A DNA stretch of 18,818 nucleotides, taken from JAMXLO01 sp964427005. GTDB lineage: Bacteria > Pseudomonadota > Alphaproteobacteria > Acetobacterales > Acetobacteraceae. The DNA is taken from NCBI GenBank assembly GCA_964427005.1, contig CAYRTL010000102.1:1-18818 (forward strand), given 5' to 3'. Shown piece by piece: positions 1 through 6,649 of this stretch. Position 1 is the stretch's first letter, and every line of letters starts with the position of its first letter. The notes beneath the pieces were generated by a model. That model did no database searches. It saw only the letters and a list, made by a program, of their open reading frames with translations, and was not told the origin of the DNA. Both the position numbers and the translations under genes were made by a program.

Positions 1-18
1 CTTAGACGCGAACCTCAT
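1..18 (-). CDS. Possible start of a third gene in the left-edge operon (partial)
   Basis: An ATG at 18-16 on the minus strand opens a frame reading MRFASK up to the window edge. It lies 14 bases past the stop of the 83-residue gene. A purine-rich TTAGGAG, overlapping that stop, sits 11 bases upstream of the ATG. The gene upstream has a similar TTAGGA site. Only six codons are visible, so a product cannot be named and the call could be chance. Confidence 0.3.
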
Positions 19-32
19 TTCGTGACGGTCTC

Positions 33-284
33 CTAACCCTCGTAAACGGGCAGTGCGCGCCATTCGGCCCGTGACATCACGCGGTCTCGGCCGCCCACGC
101 TCACGGCTACTGCATCGTCTCCCCGAAATTCTTGGAAGATCACTAAGTCACCGTTGAGCACACGCACAAACGCTTTGTCGCTCGCGGCCATGCCTGGCCA
201 GACGTTAGCCCCTTGAGGCAGTTTGTAGGTCACGGCACCTGTAGGCTTCCGGGCGGGGGACCTTGTTGGCAGCGGGGCGGTCAT
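33..284 (-). CDS. Hypothetical 83-residue protein, second gene of left-edge operon
   Basis: I do not recognise this protein. It is small and soluble, with a proline- and basic-rich start (residues 1-16) followed by a compact part with alternating hydrophobic and charged residues. It has no signal peptide, no membrane segment and no cysteine. Its ATG overlaps the stop of the upstream membrane-protein gene by four bases (ATGA), so the two are probably translationally coupled and work together. An AAGGTG ribosome site lies six bases before the ATG. That coupling is the main reason to believe the gene is real. A phage or integrated-element origin is possible, but no hallmark gene is in view. Confidence 0.6.
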   Translation of the reverse strand: MTAPLPTRSPARKPTGAVTYKLPQGANVWPGMAASDKAFVRVLNGDLVIFQEFRGDDAVAVSVGGRDRVMSRAEWRALPVYEG

Positions 285-916
285 GGGATCACCTTTGGCA
301 GATAGCCTAACTTGTCGGCCACGAATATGACAGTGGTAGCCGCGAGTGCCCAGATCAAGCTGCGCACTAGATGGGAAGATGCCAAGGCGCGGAATCTGTA
401 GCGCCGTTGATTCAGACTGCGGTTGATCGGCGTCACCGTCGTGTAGGAGTCCAGGAGTGCCTGCTTTATGTCCTTCACAAGCTCCGGGTCCTGAGCATCA
501 CCGGTCATTCCCTGGCCGTCATAGTAAGCCTGCAACTCAGCCAGTCGCGTCCGCAACGCCGTTTCCGGTCCGATCCGGCGATAGTCCCGGCGGGCTATTG
601 CGCGTGAGATGAAGACCAGCACGCACCCGGCCTCGATAATTGCTAGCGCGAGCAGGGCAGTGGCGATGCCAAAGGCAATCATGGCGTGGCCGGTTGTCAG
701 ATCGATCCACTTAGGCAGTCGGCCTGCAGCGTAGGCGAGCGCTCCAATGACGATGCCCAGAGCCGTCCCGAAGAACGGCAGTGTTCGGTGCACGTCTTCT
801 TCAGCGCCGACTTCTTGCCGGTATAGGTCCGCGAACGTGGCCAGCATCAAGTCTGTTGTGTGCGGCGGGACCGGAGCCATTGGGTCGGTTTGCGGCTTCG
901 AGGGTGGTTCTGGCAT
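281..916 (-). CDS. Hypothetical membrane protein with three transmembrane segments
   Basis: A 211-residue protein of no family I can name. The N-terminal 25 residues are proline-rich. Hydrophobic segments lie at about residues 48-65, 77-104 and 184-203. The second and third are separated by a basic, helical cytoplasmic-looking loop of about 80 residues (ARRDYRRIG, then LNQRRYRFRALASSH). The pattern of a central charged loop before a last helix resembles small inner-membrane proteins of unknown role seen in accessory regions; that is an impression, not a match. The start is supported by TTAGGA six bases before the ATG at 916. Its stop overlaps the start of the 83-residue gene, so it is the first gene of an operon running off the left edge. 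Confidence 0.65.
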   Translation of the reverse strand: MPEPPSKPQTDPMAPVPPHTTDLMLATFADLYRQEVGAEEDVHRTLPFFGTALGIVIGALAYAAGRLPKWIDLTTGHAMIAFGIATALLALAIIEAGCVLVFISRAIARRDYRRIGPETALRTRLAELQAYYDGQGMTGDAQDPELVKDIKQALLDSYTTVTPINRSLNQRRYRFRALASSHLVRSLIWALAATTVIFVADKLGYLPKVIP

Positions 917-1035
917 GTGATCCTAACGAATCTCCACAACCCTGGACGGACGAATGAATTACGATCACCGGGTTCTGGTATTATGCAGTTCGCGCAAAAG
1001 CCGTTCTTCTGCCTTCGTGGTACTCGGTGGATTTA

Positions 1036-1067
1036 TTCTCGGTGAACTCCGTGAGGAATCTTGCCTT
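1036..1067 (+). repeat. 32-bp direct repeat, copy 1 (left of the GST gene)
   Basis: This stretch matches 1875-1906 at 30 of 32 positions (offset 839), with a shared core GGTGAACTCCGTGAGGAA. The second copy forms the right arm of a perfect palindrome; here only one arm is present. The two copies flank the glutathione S-transferase gene. No gene is visible in the rest of the 229-base gap 917-1145. Confidence 0.7.
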
Positions 1068-1145
1068 ACTACAACCTTCGATGCACTGGCTGGCAGACAC
1101 GCAACGTGCGCGAACAACTTGGCGAACGAACGCCGCGCGCGTCCA

Positions 1146-1748
1146 TCAGACTGGCGCGGTCAGGGCGAGCGATGGGCGGGCCGAGATTTGCTCGAACCAT
1201 CCGGTCAGCGCTGGCCGCCCCGGACGCCAGCGAAAATCGGGATTCCGCGCCTCGATCCCCAAAGCACAGGCGAGCGTGATCTGCGCCATATTCAGCGTCG
1301 CATGCATCCATGGATGCACGATCTCGCGTTCCCACACATCACAAATCCGGTCCGCGCGGGCGGCTTCATGCGCGATCAGACCTGGTGAGCGCTCATGCGC
1401 CGGACGAGTCAGTTCGCGAAGCCAAACCGCGACACCATCCATCAGGCTACGCGCAATCGCCTCCAGCCGCCGAGCCTCCCACCCCGCCTCACCGCGCGGG
1501 ACCTCAAATAGCGGCTGTCCGTCAATCTGATCCAACCAGGCGCAGATCAGAGAGGATTCCTCAAGCGCCGAACCGTCATCTCGAACCAGATATGGAACAC
1601 GGCCCGAGGGAGCGATCGCATAATACGGACTGTTCAACTCCCGCGTCCGGGCGGGCAGGATCTCAACTCGGTCGGCGAGCCCCTTCTCCAGCACGACAAT
1701 GTGCGCGATACGCGCATAGGGGGAACCCGGAGTAATGTAGAGTTTCAT
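1146..1748 (-). CDS. Glutathione S-transferase family protein
   Basis: A 200-residue cytosolic GST-like protein, the usual length. The N-terminal thioredoxin-fold domain (about residues 1-78) opens MKLYITPGSPYAR, the common bacterial form. It has the cis-proline at VP (51-52) that binds the glutathione backbone and the ES pair (64-65) that contacts its gamma-glutamyl group. A helical C-terminal domain follows (about 85-195). GSTs conjugate or reduce substrates with glutathione; the substrate here cannot be predicted. Ser9 or Tyr11 near the start would be the candidate residue for activating glutathione. A GGGA site lies just upstream of the ATG. The gene stands alone, flanked by related 32-bp repeats, and does not appear to share an operon with its neighbours. 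Confidence 0.88.
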   Translation of the reverse strand: MKLYITPGSPYARIAHIVVLEKGLADRVEILPARTRELNSPYYAIAPSGRVPYLVRDDGSALEESSLICAWLDQIDGQPLFEVPRGEAGWEARRLEAIARSLMDGVAVWLRELTRPAHERSPGLIAHEAARADRICDVWEREIVHPWMHATLNMAQITLACALGIEARNPDFRWRPGRPALTGWFEQISARPSLALTAPV

Positions 1749-1856
1749 GACGATCCCAATGAACTGGAGATTTCAGCCATCGTATTCCTGTAGCCGAGAT
1801 CACCATAGGGATCGAAACAAGTCGACCCTTCAGCTCCGCGTCGGCAATTTCGTCGC

Positions 1857-1903
1857 GCAAGGTTCCTCACGGAGTTCTTGGTGAACTCCGTGAGGAACCT
1901 TGC
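1857..1903. repeat. Perfect 21-bp palindrome (hairpin) with 5-nt loop; includes repeat copy 2
   Basis: Arms 1857-1877 and 1883-1903 are exact reverse complements, with loop TTGGT. The right arm and its flank repeat the sequence at 1036-1067 with two differences. The hairpin lies in the 234-base gap between the divergent GST and antitoxin genes. There is no T-run after it on either strand, so it is not a standard terminator. It reads as a small palindromic repeat of the miniature-element type. I see no transposase with which to pair it. Confidence 0.75.
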
Positions 1904-1982
1904 CTTGCCACCCGCAAGTTGCGGCAATGCTTGCATTCGCATAAACTGCAATCATCCCAAGCGTTCCAGGTAGTCTGATATC

Positions 1983-2237
1983 ATGGCCTCGATCACCGTC
2001 AGGAATCTGCCCGATGAGGTGCATCGTGCTCTGCGTGTGCGCGCCGCCCAGCACGGCCGCAGCGCCGAGGCCGAGATCCGCGATATCCTGGAACAGGCCG
2101 TGAAGCCGAAAAAACGCGTTCGCCTCGGCGACGCACTTGCCGCCCTGGGCCGCAAGGTCGGACTTACGGACGAGGACCTAGCGGCCATCGACCGGACGCG
2201 CGACAAATCGCCGGCGAAGCCGATGAAGGTCGGATGA
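1983..2237 (+). CDS. FitA/StbC-type antitoxin, ribbon-helix-helix
   Basis: An 84-residue protein whose first 40 residues form a ribbon-helix-helix DNA-binding domain of the Arc/MetJ type: a basic strand (ASITVRNLPDEV) followed by two helices with HGRSAEAEIRDIL, the typical FitA/plasmid-stability signature. The C-terminal tail is charged and should bind and block the toxin. Its stop overlaps the toxin ATG by four bases, the usual arrangement for such pairs. In this family the antitoxin, alone or with the toxin, represses its own promoter. An inverted repeat AATGC/GCATT at 1926-1937 and the palindrome TGATATCA at 1976-1983 overlapping the start are candidate operators, both weak. No strong ribosome site is seen. 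Confidence 0.88.
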   Translation: MASITVRNLPDEVHRALRVRAAQHGRSAEAEIRDILEQAVKPKKRVRLGDALAALGRKVGLTDEDLAAIDRTRDKSPAKPMKVG

Positions 2238-2650
2238 TCGTGCTCGACACCAACGTGATCTCCGAGGCGATGAAGCTGGAGGCGAATCCCGTCGTGCGGG
2301 CCTGGTTGAATGAGCAGATCGCCGAAACGCTCTACCTCACCAGCGTCACTCTGGCGGAGATGCTGTTCGGGATCTCCGTGCTGTCGGCAGGCAGGCGGAG
2401 GAACAGCCTGACGCGCGCACTCGACGGCTTGCTCGAACTATTCGGGGATCGCGTGCTGCCGTTCGACACCGATGCTGCACGCCACTACGCCGCGCTCGCT
2501 GTCGCCGCGCGTAACGCCGGTCGCGGCTTTCCGACACCGGATGGTTACATCGCAGCGATCGCCGCCTCGCGTGGCTTCATCGTCGCGTCACGTGATACGT
2601 CGCCGTACGAGGCCGGCGGGTTGCGAGTTGTCGACCCGTGGCAAAGCTGA
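2234..2650 (+). CDS. FitB/VapC-type PIN-domain ribonuclease toxin
   Basis: A 138-residue PIN-domain protein of the usual length. The acidic residues that hold the catalytic metal ion are all present: Asp5 in VLDTNVISE, Glu42 in TLAEMLFG, Asp103 in TPDGYIAA and Asp121 in ASRDTSPY. The ending VVDPWQ is typical of the FitB branch. VapC-type PIN toxins cleave RNA, often tRNA or rRNA, and are held inactive by the partner antitoxin encoded just upstream with a four-base ATGA overlap. Nothing suggests inactivation. The gene ends just before a REP-like element and a convergent DUF488 gene. The actual RNA target cannot be inferred. Confidence 0.9.
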   Translation: MIVLDTNVISEAMKLEANPVVRAWLNEQIAETLYLTSVTLAEMLFGISVLSAGRRRNSLTRALDGLLELFGDRVLPFDTDAARHYAALAVAARNAGRGFPTPDGYIAAIAASRGFIVASRDTSPYEAGGLRVVDPWQS

Positions 2651-2702
2651 ATGCGCGACTCATACGAACCAACAGGATTCGTGGCTCATGCGTGGCCCCA
2701 CT

Positions 2703-2791
2703 CGTCATGGCGGGCGTAGGCCTGCCACGCACATCATTCCTTCTGGTGGGCAGTAAAGACGTGGATGGCGGGGCCAAGCCCCGCCATGACG
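2703..2791. repeat. REP-like palindromic element, same family as that in the glycosyltransferase
   Basis: The ends are inverted repeats of CGTCATGGCGGG (2703-2714 and 2780-2791). The right half contains its own perfect 10-bp hairpin with loop CAA (2765-2774 and 2778-2787). Bases 2773-2792, GCCAAGCCCCGCCATGACGA, recur exactly at 17984-18003. The element fills most of the gap between the convergent toxin and DUF488 genes, a common place for REP sequences, where it may act as a bidirectional RNA end or stabiliser. Confidence 0.75.
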
Positions 2792-2809
2792 ACGAGGGCG
2801 GATCCGCGC

Positions 2810-3190
2810 TCAATGCGAGCCTTTCAGCAATACGTCCCTTAGCACAACCGCATCGTTGTGCTGTTCGTCCCGAGCGGCGTACAGCAGGGTGAGCGGACCT
2901 TCGGCTGCCAGTTCGCGAAGCTTCCCCAGTTCCTCAGCGTGCTGCTTCAGCTCCTCGGAATAGCGATGCCGAAACTCGTCCCACCGCTGCGGGTCATGGC
3001 CGAACCACTTACGCAGTTCAGTACTGGGCGCAACTTCCTTCAGCCACAGATCGATCTTGGCTTTGGCCTTGCTCAATCCGCGAGGCCAAAGCCGATCAAC
3101 AAGAACGCGCGTACCGTCGGCCGGCGATGCCGGATCGTAGACGCGCTTCAGGTGCACTCGTGCAGCGGCATTGGAACGCTTTGCCGCCAC
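2810..3190 (-). CDS. DUF488 family protein
   Basis: A 126-residue protein of the DUF488 (YeaO-like) family. The hallmark stretches are present: RVYDPASPADGTRVLVDRLW, then PRGLSK, a middle WLKEVAPSTELRKWFGHD, and the end TLLYAARDEQHNDAVVL. The family is small, cytosolic and of uncertain biochemical role. The likely start is GTG at 3190, nine bases after the stop of gabD, with no strong ribosome site; this suggests cotranscription and possibly translational coupling with gabD. The functional link to semialdehyde oxidation is not obvious. Confidence 0.85.
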   Translation of the reverse strand: MAAKRSNAAARVHLKRVYDPASPADGTRVLVDRLWPRGLSKAKAKIDLWLKEVAPSTELRKWFGHDPQRWDEFRHRYSEELKQHAEELGKLRELAAEGPLTLLYAARDEQHNDAVVLRDVLLKGSH

Positions 3191-3199
3191 GGCGACTGG

Positions 3200-4678
3200 C
3201 TACGTCCCGATGCCGCCCAGGGCCAGGTACTTGATCTCCAGATAGTCCTCGATCCCGTACTTCGACCCTTCGCGTCCGAGGCCGGATGCTTTCATGCCGC
3301 CGAACGGCGCCACCTCGGTGGAGATGATTCCCTCGTTGATCCCAATGATGCCGTATTCCAGCGCCTCGGCGACGCGGAAGATCCGTCCCACGTCGCGCGA
3401 ATAGAAATACGAGGCCAAGCCGAACTCCGTGTCGTTGGCGAGCTTGATCGCCTCTTCCTCGGTCTTGAAGCGGAACAGCGGCGCCACCGGACCGAACGTC
3501 TCCTCGTGGAAGATCATCGCGTCCTTCGGCACATTCGCCAGCACCGTGGGCTGGAAGAAATTGCCGCCGAGTGGATGGCGCTTGCCACCGGTCACCACCG
3601 AGGCGCCACGCTTCAGCGCGTCGTCGATATGCTCCTCCACCTTCTTCACCGCATCGGCATTGATCAGTGGTCCCTGGCTTACACCGGGTTCCATGCCGTT
3701 ACCGACCTTCATCGCCTCGACCGCTGTCTTCAGCTTGGCAGAGAACGCGTCGTACACGCCGTCCTGCACAAGGATGCGATTCGCGCAGACACAAGTCTGG
3801 CCGGTATTGCGATACTTGCTCGCCATCGCACCCGCCACGGCCGCGTCCAGATCGGCATCGTCGAACACGATGAACGGCGCGTTGCCGCCCAGCTCCATGC
3901 TGGTCTTCTTTATCGTCGGCGCACATTGCGCGAGCAGCTTGGCGCCCACTTCGGTCGAACCAGTGAAGGTCAGCTTCCGCACCAGCGGGTTCGAGGTCAG
4001 CTCGGCGCCAGTTTCACCGGACGGCCCGGTGATGACATTGCAGACGCCTGCCGGCATTCCCGCGCGCTCCGCCAGCGCCGCCAATGCCAAAGCCGAGAAC
4101 GGCGTCTGGCTTGCTGGGCGGATCACGCCGGTGCAGCCCGCGGCCCATCCGGGTCCTGCCTTGCGGGTGATCATCGCGGCCGGGAAGTTCCACGGCGTAA
4201 TGGCAGCGAACACGCCGATCGGCTCCTTCAGCACCAGGATGCGGCGGCCCTTGGCGTTCTGCGGAATCGTGTCGCCGTAGATGCGCTTGCCCTCTTCTGC
4301 GAACCACTCGATGAAGCTCGCGGCGTAGCCGATCTCGCCCTTGCTCTCCGTCAGTGGCTTGCCCTGTTCGGCAGTCATGATCACCGCCAGATCGTCTGCA
4401 TTCGCCAGCATCAGGTCGTTGATCTTGCGCAGGATCGCCGCGCGGTCCTTGGTCAGCATGGCGCGCCAGGCACCCTGGGCCCGATGCGCCGCCTCGATGG
4501 CGCGCCGCGTTTCCGCCGCGCCCATGGCCGGAACTTCGCCGATCGGCTCGCCGGTTGCGGGGTTCTTCACCACGATGGTGCGGCCATTATCGGCTTGCAC
4601 CCATTTGCCGTCGATGTAGTTGGCCTGACGGAACAGCGTCGGGTCCTTCAGCGGCAGCGGAGACGTGGGGTTCAGCAT
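3200..4678 (-). CDS. gabD: NAD(P)-dependent succinate-semialdehyde dehydrogenase
   Basis: A 492-residue aldehyde dehydrogenase. It matches the GabD group in length and in stretches such as YIDGKWV near the start, PWNFP (162-166), FTGSTEVG (238-245) and a closing GYGIEDYLEIKYL-like end. The catalytic residues are in place: Glu262 in MELGGNAPF and the nucleophile Cys296 in GQTCVC. It would oxidise succinate semialdehyde to succinate, the last step of the GABA shunt; related short-chain semialdehydes are possible substrates. AGGAGG lies seven bases before the ATG. One oddity: the motif usually read as V-x-KPAS is GVIRPAS here (Arg187), replacing a conserved lysine that contacts the cofactor. No GABA transaminase gene is nearby. 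Confidence 0.9.
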   Translation of the reverse strand: MLNPTSPLPLKDPTLFRQANYIDGKWVQADNGRTIVVKNPATGEPIGEVPAMGAAETRRAIEAAHRAQGAWRAMLTKDRAAILRKINDLMLANADDLAVIMTAEQGKPLTESKGEIGYAASFIEWFAEEGKRIYGDTIPQNAKGRRILVLKEPIGVFAAITPWNFPAAMITRKAGPGWAAGCTGVIRPASQTPFSALALAALAERAGMPAGVCNVITGPSGETGAELTSNPLVRKLTFTGSTEVGAKLLAQCAPTIKKTSMELGGNAPFIVFDDADLDAAVAGAMASKYRNTGQTCVCANRILVQDGVYDAFSAKLKTAVEAMKVGNGMEPGVSQGPLINADAVKKVEEHIDDALKRGASVVTGGKRHPLGGNFFQPTVLANVPKDAMIFHEETFGPVAPLFRFKTEEEAIKLANDTEFGLASYFYSRDVGRIFRVAEALEYGIIGINEGIISTEVAPFGGMKASGLGREGSKYGIEDYLEIKYLALGGIGT

Positions 4679-4764
4679 GGCGGGTCCTCCTACCCATGGT
4701 TACTGGGAAAGATAGGACGCCGGGCCAGAGGTGTCAGCGCCCGCCGGGCACCAACGGAAAGGAA

Positions 4765-4953
4765 CTAAGCGGCTCGTTGCCCAGTGAGTGCAGCCGGCGC
4801 CGTGCTCTCTTCGACGCGCCTGGCGAGCGCCTCGTAGCCTGCGGCGATGGCAAGCATCTCCCGTCGCAGCTCGGGGTCGCGCAGACGCGAAGCAATGGCT
4901 CGAACTTCCTCAGCCATGCCGCGCCAAATGGTCGCTTGATGTGCCATACGCAT
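4765..4953 (-). CDS. Small helical protein, alphaproteobacterial type, unknown function
   Basis: A 62-residue protein. The core AEEVRAIASRLRDPELRREMLAIAAGYEALARRVEE is a pair of amphipathic helices around a conserved-looking DPE turn. Similar short proteins (RAIAxxMxDPExRxxMLxIAxxYExLAxRAE) are, from memory, common in Rhizobiales and relatives, with no assigned role. There is no signal peptide or cysteine. The start could be Met1 or Met3; neither has a clear ribosome site. It lies 86 bases upstream of gabD on the same strand, so cotranscription is possible. Confidence 0.7.
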   Translation of the reverse strand: MRMAHQATIWRGMAEEVRAIASRLRDPELRREMLAIAAGYEALARRVEESTAPAALTGQRAA

Positions 4954-5055
4954 CGAGCGCGCATATACGGCGACAGTTTCTTTTCAGAGAATAACGAAAC
5001 GGCTGAAAACCAGGTGAGCGGCAACTCGACCAAAGCAGAAGCCTAGAAAAGCAGA

Positions 5056-5087
5056 AGCCGCGGCGTATCTGCTCACGCGCCGCGGCT
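5056..5087 (-). terminator. GC-rich hairpin after the response regulator gene
   Basis: AGCCGCGGCG at 5056-5065 and its exact complement at 5078-5087 form a 10-bp stem with a 12-base loop, 26 bases past the stop of the response regulator. On the minus strand it is followed by TTCTGCTTTTC, a broken T-rich run, so it is a moderate candidate terminator. Confidence 0.5.
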
Positions 5088-5113
5088 CCTGGCGTCTTGC
5101 CGACTGTAAATGA

Positions 5114-5821
5114 TCAGGCCGATACGGACTCCGGGCGCAGGCGATAACCGCCGCCCTCGGTCACCAGAAGAGACGGATTGGCCGGGTCAGGCTCGATCTT
5201 TTGGCGCAGCCGATAAATGTGGGTCTCCAGCGTGTGAGTCGTGACCGCCGAGTTATAGCCCCACACCTCGTGCATCAGGATCTGCCGGTTCACCGCGGAG
5301 TCGGATCGGTACAGGAACTTGAGCACCGCCGTTTCCTTGTCGGTCAGGCGAATCCGCTTGTTCGTGTTCACGTCCTGCAGCAGTTTCTTTGCTGGCCGGA
5401 AGGTATAAGGGCCCACGGGGAACACAGCTTCCTCGCTGCGATCGAACAGTCGCATCTGCGCACGAAGTCGCGCCAGCAGCTCGCTGGCCCTGAACGGCTT
5501 GGCGACATAGTCGCTGGCACCGGAGTCGAGGCCTCGCACCACGTCCGTTTCCTCGTTGGCACCGGTCAGCATGATGACCGGCATGCTGTGTCCCTGCCGT
5601 CGCAAACGCGCGCAGTAGTCGCGGCCATCACCGTCGGGGAGGCCAATATCAAGGATGATCGCGTCGAAGTGCAGGTCTTCGTTGCCGAGAAGGCGCTCGG
5701 CAGCCTCGATACTCGCCGCCGTCTTCACAGTGAACTCAGAGGTGTCCTCCAGAGACTCGGCCAAGGAAGCGGACAACGTCTCGTCGTCTTCGACAATCAG
5801 AATGGGTCGCCGGTTCGGCAT
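5114..5821 (-). CDS. OmpR/PhoB-family response regulator (orphan)
   Basis: A 235-residue two-domain regulator. The receiver domain (about 6-122) has the acidic pocket E11-D12-D13, phospho-acceptor Asp58 in ILDIGLPDGDG, Thr86 and Lys108 in AKPF. The winged-helix DNA-binding domain (about 135-230) has the recognition-helix pattern TTHTLETHIYRLRQKI and ends in the usual GGGYRL hairpin. The start at 5821 (MPNRRPILIVEDD) is preferred over an ATG 33 bases upstream because GGGGAG lies about ten bases before it and the extra residues precede the fold. No histidine kinase is present in the window, so its partner and target genes are unknown. It lies downstream of, and on the same strand as, the TerC-like gene with a 157-base gap, so it probably has its own promoter. 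Confidence 0.92.
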   Translation of the reverse strand: MPNRRPILIVEDDETLSASLAESLEDTSEFTVKTAASIEAAERLLGNEDLHFDAIILDIGLPDGDGRDYCARLRRQGHSMPVIMLTGANEETDVVRGLDSGASDYVAKPFRASELLARLRAQMRLFDRSEEAVFPVGPYTFRPAKKLLQDVNTNKRIRLTDKETAVLKFLYRSDSAVNRQILMHEVWGYNSAVTTHTLETHIYRLRQKIEPDPANPSLLVTEGGGYRLRPESVSA

Positions 5822-5870
5822 GTTGCTCACTCCCCTCAGGACCGGTGGAAGCACGTTTCGACAATCGAAG

Positions 5871-5913
5871 GAGTCACTGCTGATTCATGGCGAAATTCGG
5901 TCAAATGCGAATC
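5871..5913. promoter_or_regulatory. Cluster of three GANTC sites upstream of the response regulator
   Basis: GAGTC at 5871, GATTC at 5882 and GAATC at 5909 lie within 43 bases, 50-92 bases upstream of the response regulator start. GANTC is the target of the alphaproteobacterial cell-cycle methylase CcrM and is read by GcrA. Methylation control of this promoter is an inference from the spacing only. Confidence 0.3.
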
Positions 5914-5978
5914 GCTTTGTCGTGAGTTCCGTTACGTAATCGGGAACCGGATCAACATTTCGCGATTACCGAATGCGA

Positions 5979-6578
5979 TTATTGCGAAATGGCGTCGGCG
6001 ACCTCGAAGCCGCCATGCCAGATCATCACGAACGCCACATATAGCACGATCAGCAAGCCCACCCAGGCAATCCATCGCTGCCGCTCCAGCAGGTTGGCAA
6101 TCAGATTGGCAGCCACGCCCATCAGCACCACGGATAGCATCAGACCTGTAGCGAGGACCCAGGTGCGGCCATGCGCCGCCCCGGCCACTGCCAGGACGTT
6201 GTCCAGACTCATCGAGACGTCGGCCAGCATGATCTGCGTCATCGCCTGGCCCAGCGACTTCGGCGGCGCCTCCGCGTCGTGATCCTGGCGGGAGCGGCGC
6301 AGCTCGCGAAACATCTTCCAGCATACCCACAGCAGCAGCAGCCCGCCTGCCAGCAGCAGTCCGATGATCGCCAGCAGCTTCAGCGCGATCGCACCGAGTG
6401 CGATGCGGATCGCCGTCGCACCGAGAATGCCGACAAGGATCGCCGGACGCTTCTGGCGCGCCGGCAGGCCCGCCACAGCCATTCCCACGACAACGGCATT
6501 GTCACCTGCGAGCGTGACGTCGATCAGGATGACCTGCGCCAGGGCGGCGAGGTCGTGGGTCAGGGCGATCTGGTCCAT
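5979..6578 (-). CDS. TerC/YjbE-family integral membrane protein, putative metal exporter
   Basis: A 199-residue protein of the TerC family, the short form sometimes named YjbE. Hydrophobic helices cover about residues 10-35, 45-64, 66-87, 112-134, 140-160 and 168-188. The two family repeats each carry an acidic signature: Asp20...Asp26-Asn27 (LIDVTLAGDN) and Asp120...Asp126-Asn127 (LADVSMSLDN), thought to form the ion path. A charged, probably cytoplasmic loop (about 89-108) separates the halves. Characterised family members are linked to manganese or other metal export and to tellurite resistance; the ion here is inferred. The gene is divergent from purB across a 71-base gap that shows no manganese riboswitch-like structure. 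Confidence 0.88.
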   Translation of the reverse strand: MDQIALTHDLAALAQVILIDVTLAGDNAVVVGMAVAGLPARQKRPAILVGILGATAIRIALGAIALKLLAIIGLLLAGGLLLLWVCWKMFRELRRSRQDHDAEAPPKSLGQAMTQIMLADVSMSLDNVLAVAGAAHGRTWVLATGLMLSVVLMGVAANLIANLLERQRWIAWVGLLIVLYVAFVMIWHGGFEVADAISQ

Positions 6579-6649
6579 GCGGCGCGGGCCTTGTCAGCCG
6601 CTGGCGCGGCGGTCTAGCTGGCCTTGCACCAGCACGGGACAGGGCAGCG

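Noticed and set aside
954..1530. Plus-strand frames opposite the GST gene
   Set aside because: They have no recognisable domain and overlap a well-supported GST on the minus strand.
2858..4768. 636-codon open frame on the plus strand opposite DUF488 and gabD
   Set aside because: Antisense shadow with the low-complexity His/Arg-rich composition typical of such frames; gabD on the other strand has intact motifs.
5956..5991. Inverted repeat CATTTCGC/GCGAAATG around the stop of the TerC-like gene
   Set aside because: Eight-base arms with a 20-base loop and no T run. It could be chance.
6579..6649. Possible manganese riboswitch upstream of the TerC-like gene
   Set aside because: The gap is only 71 bases, shared with purB, and shows no structure of the yybP-ykoY type.
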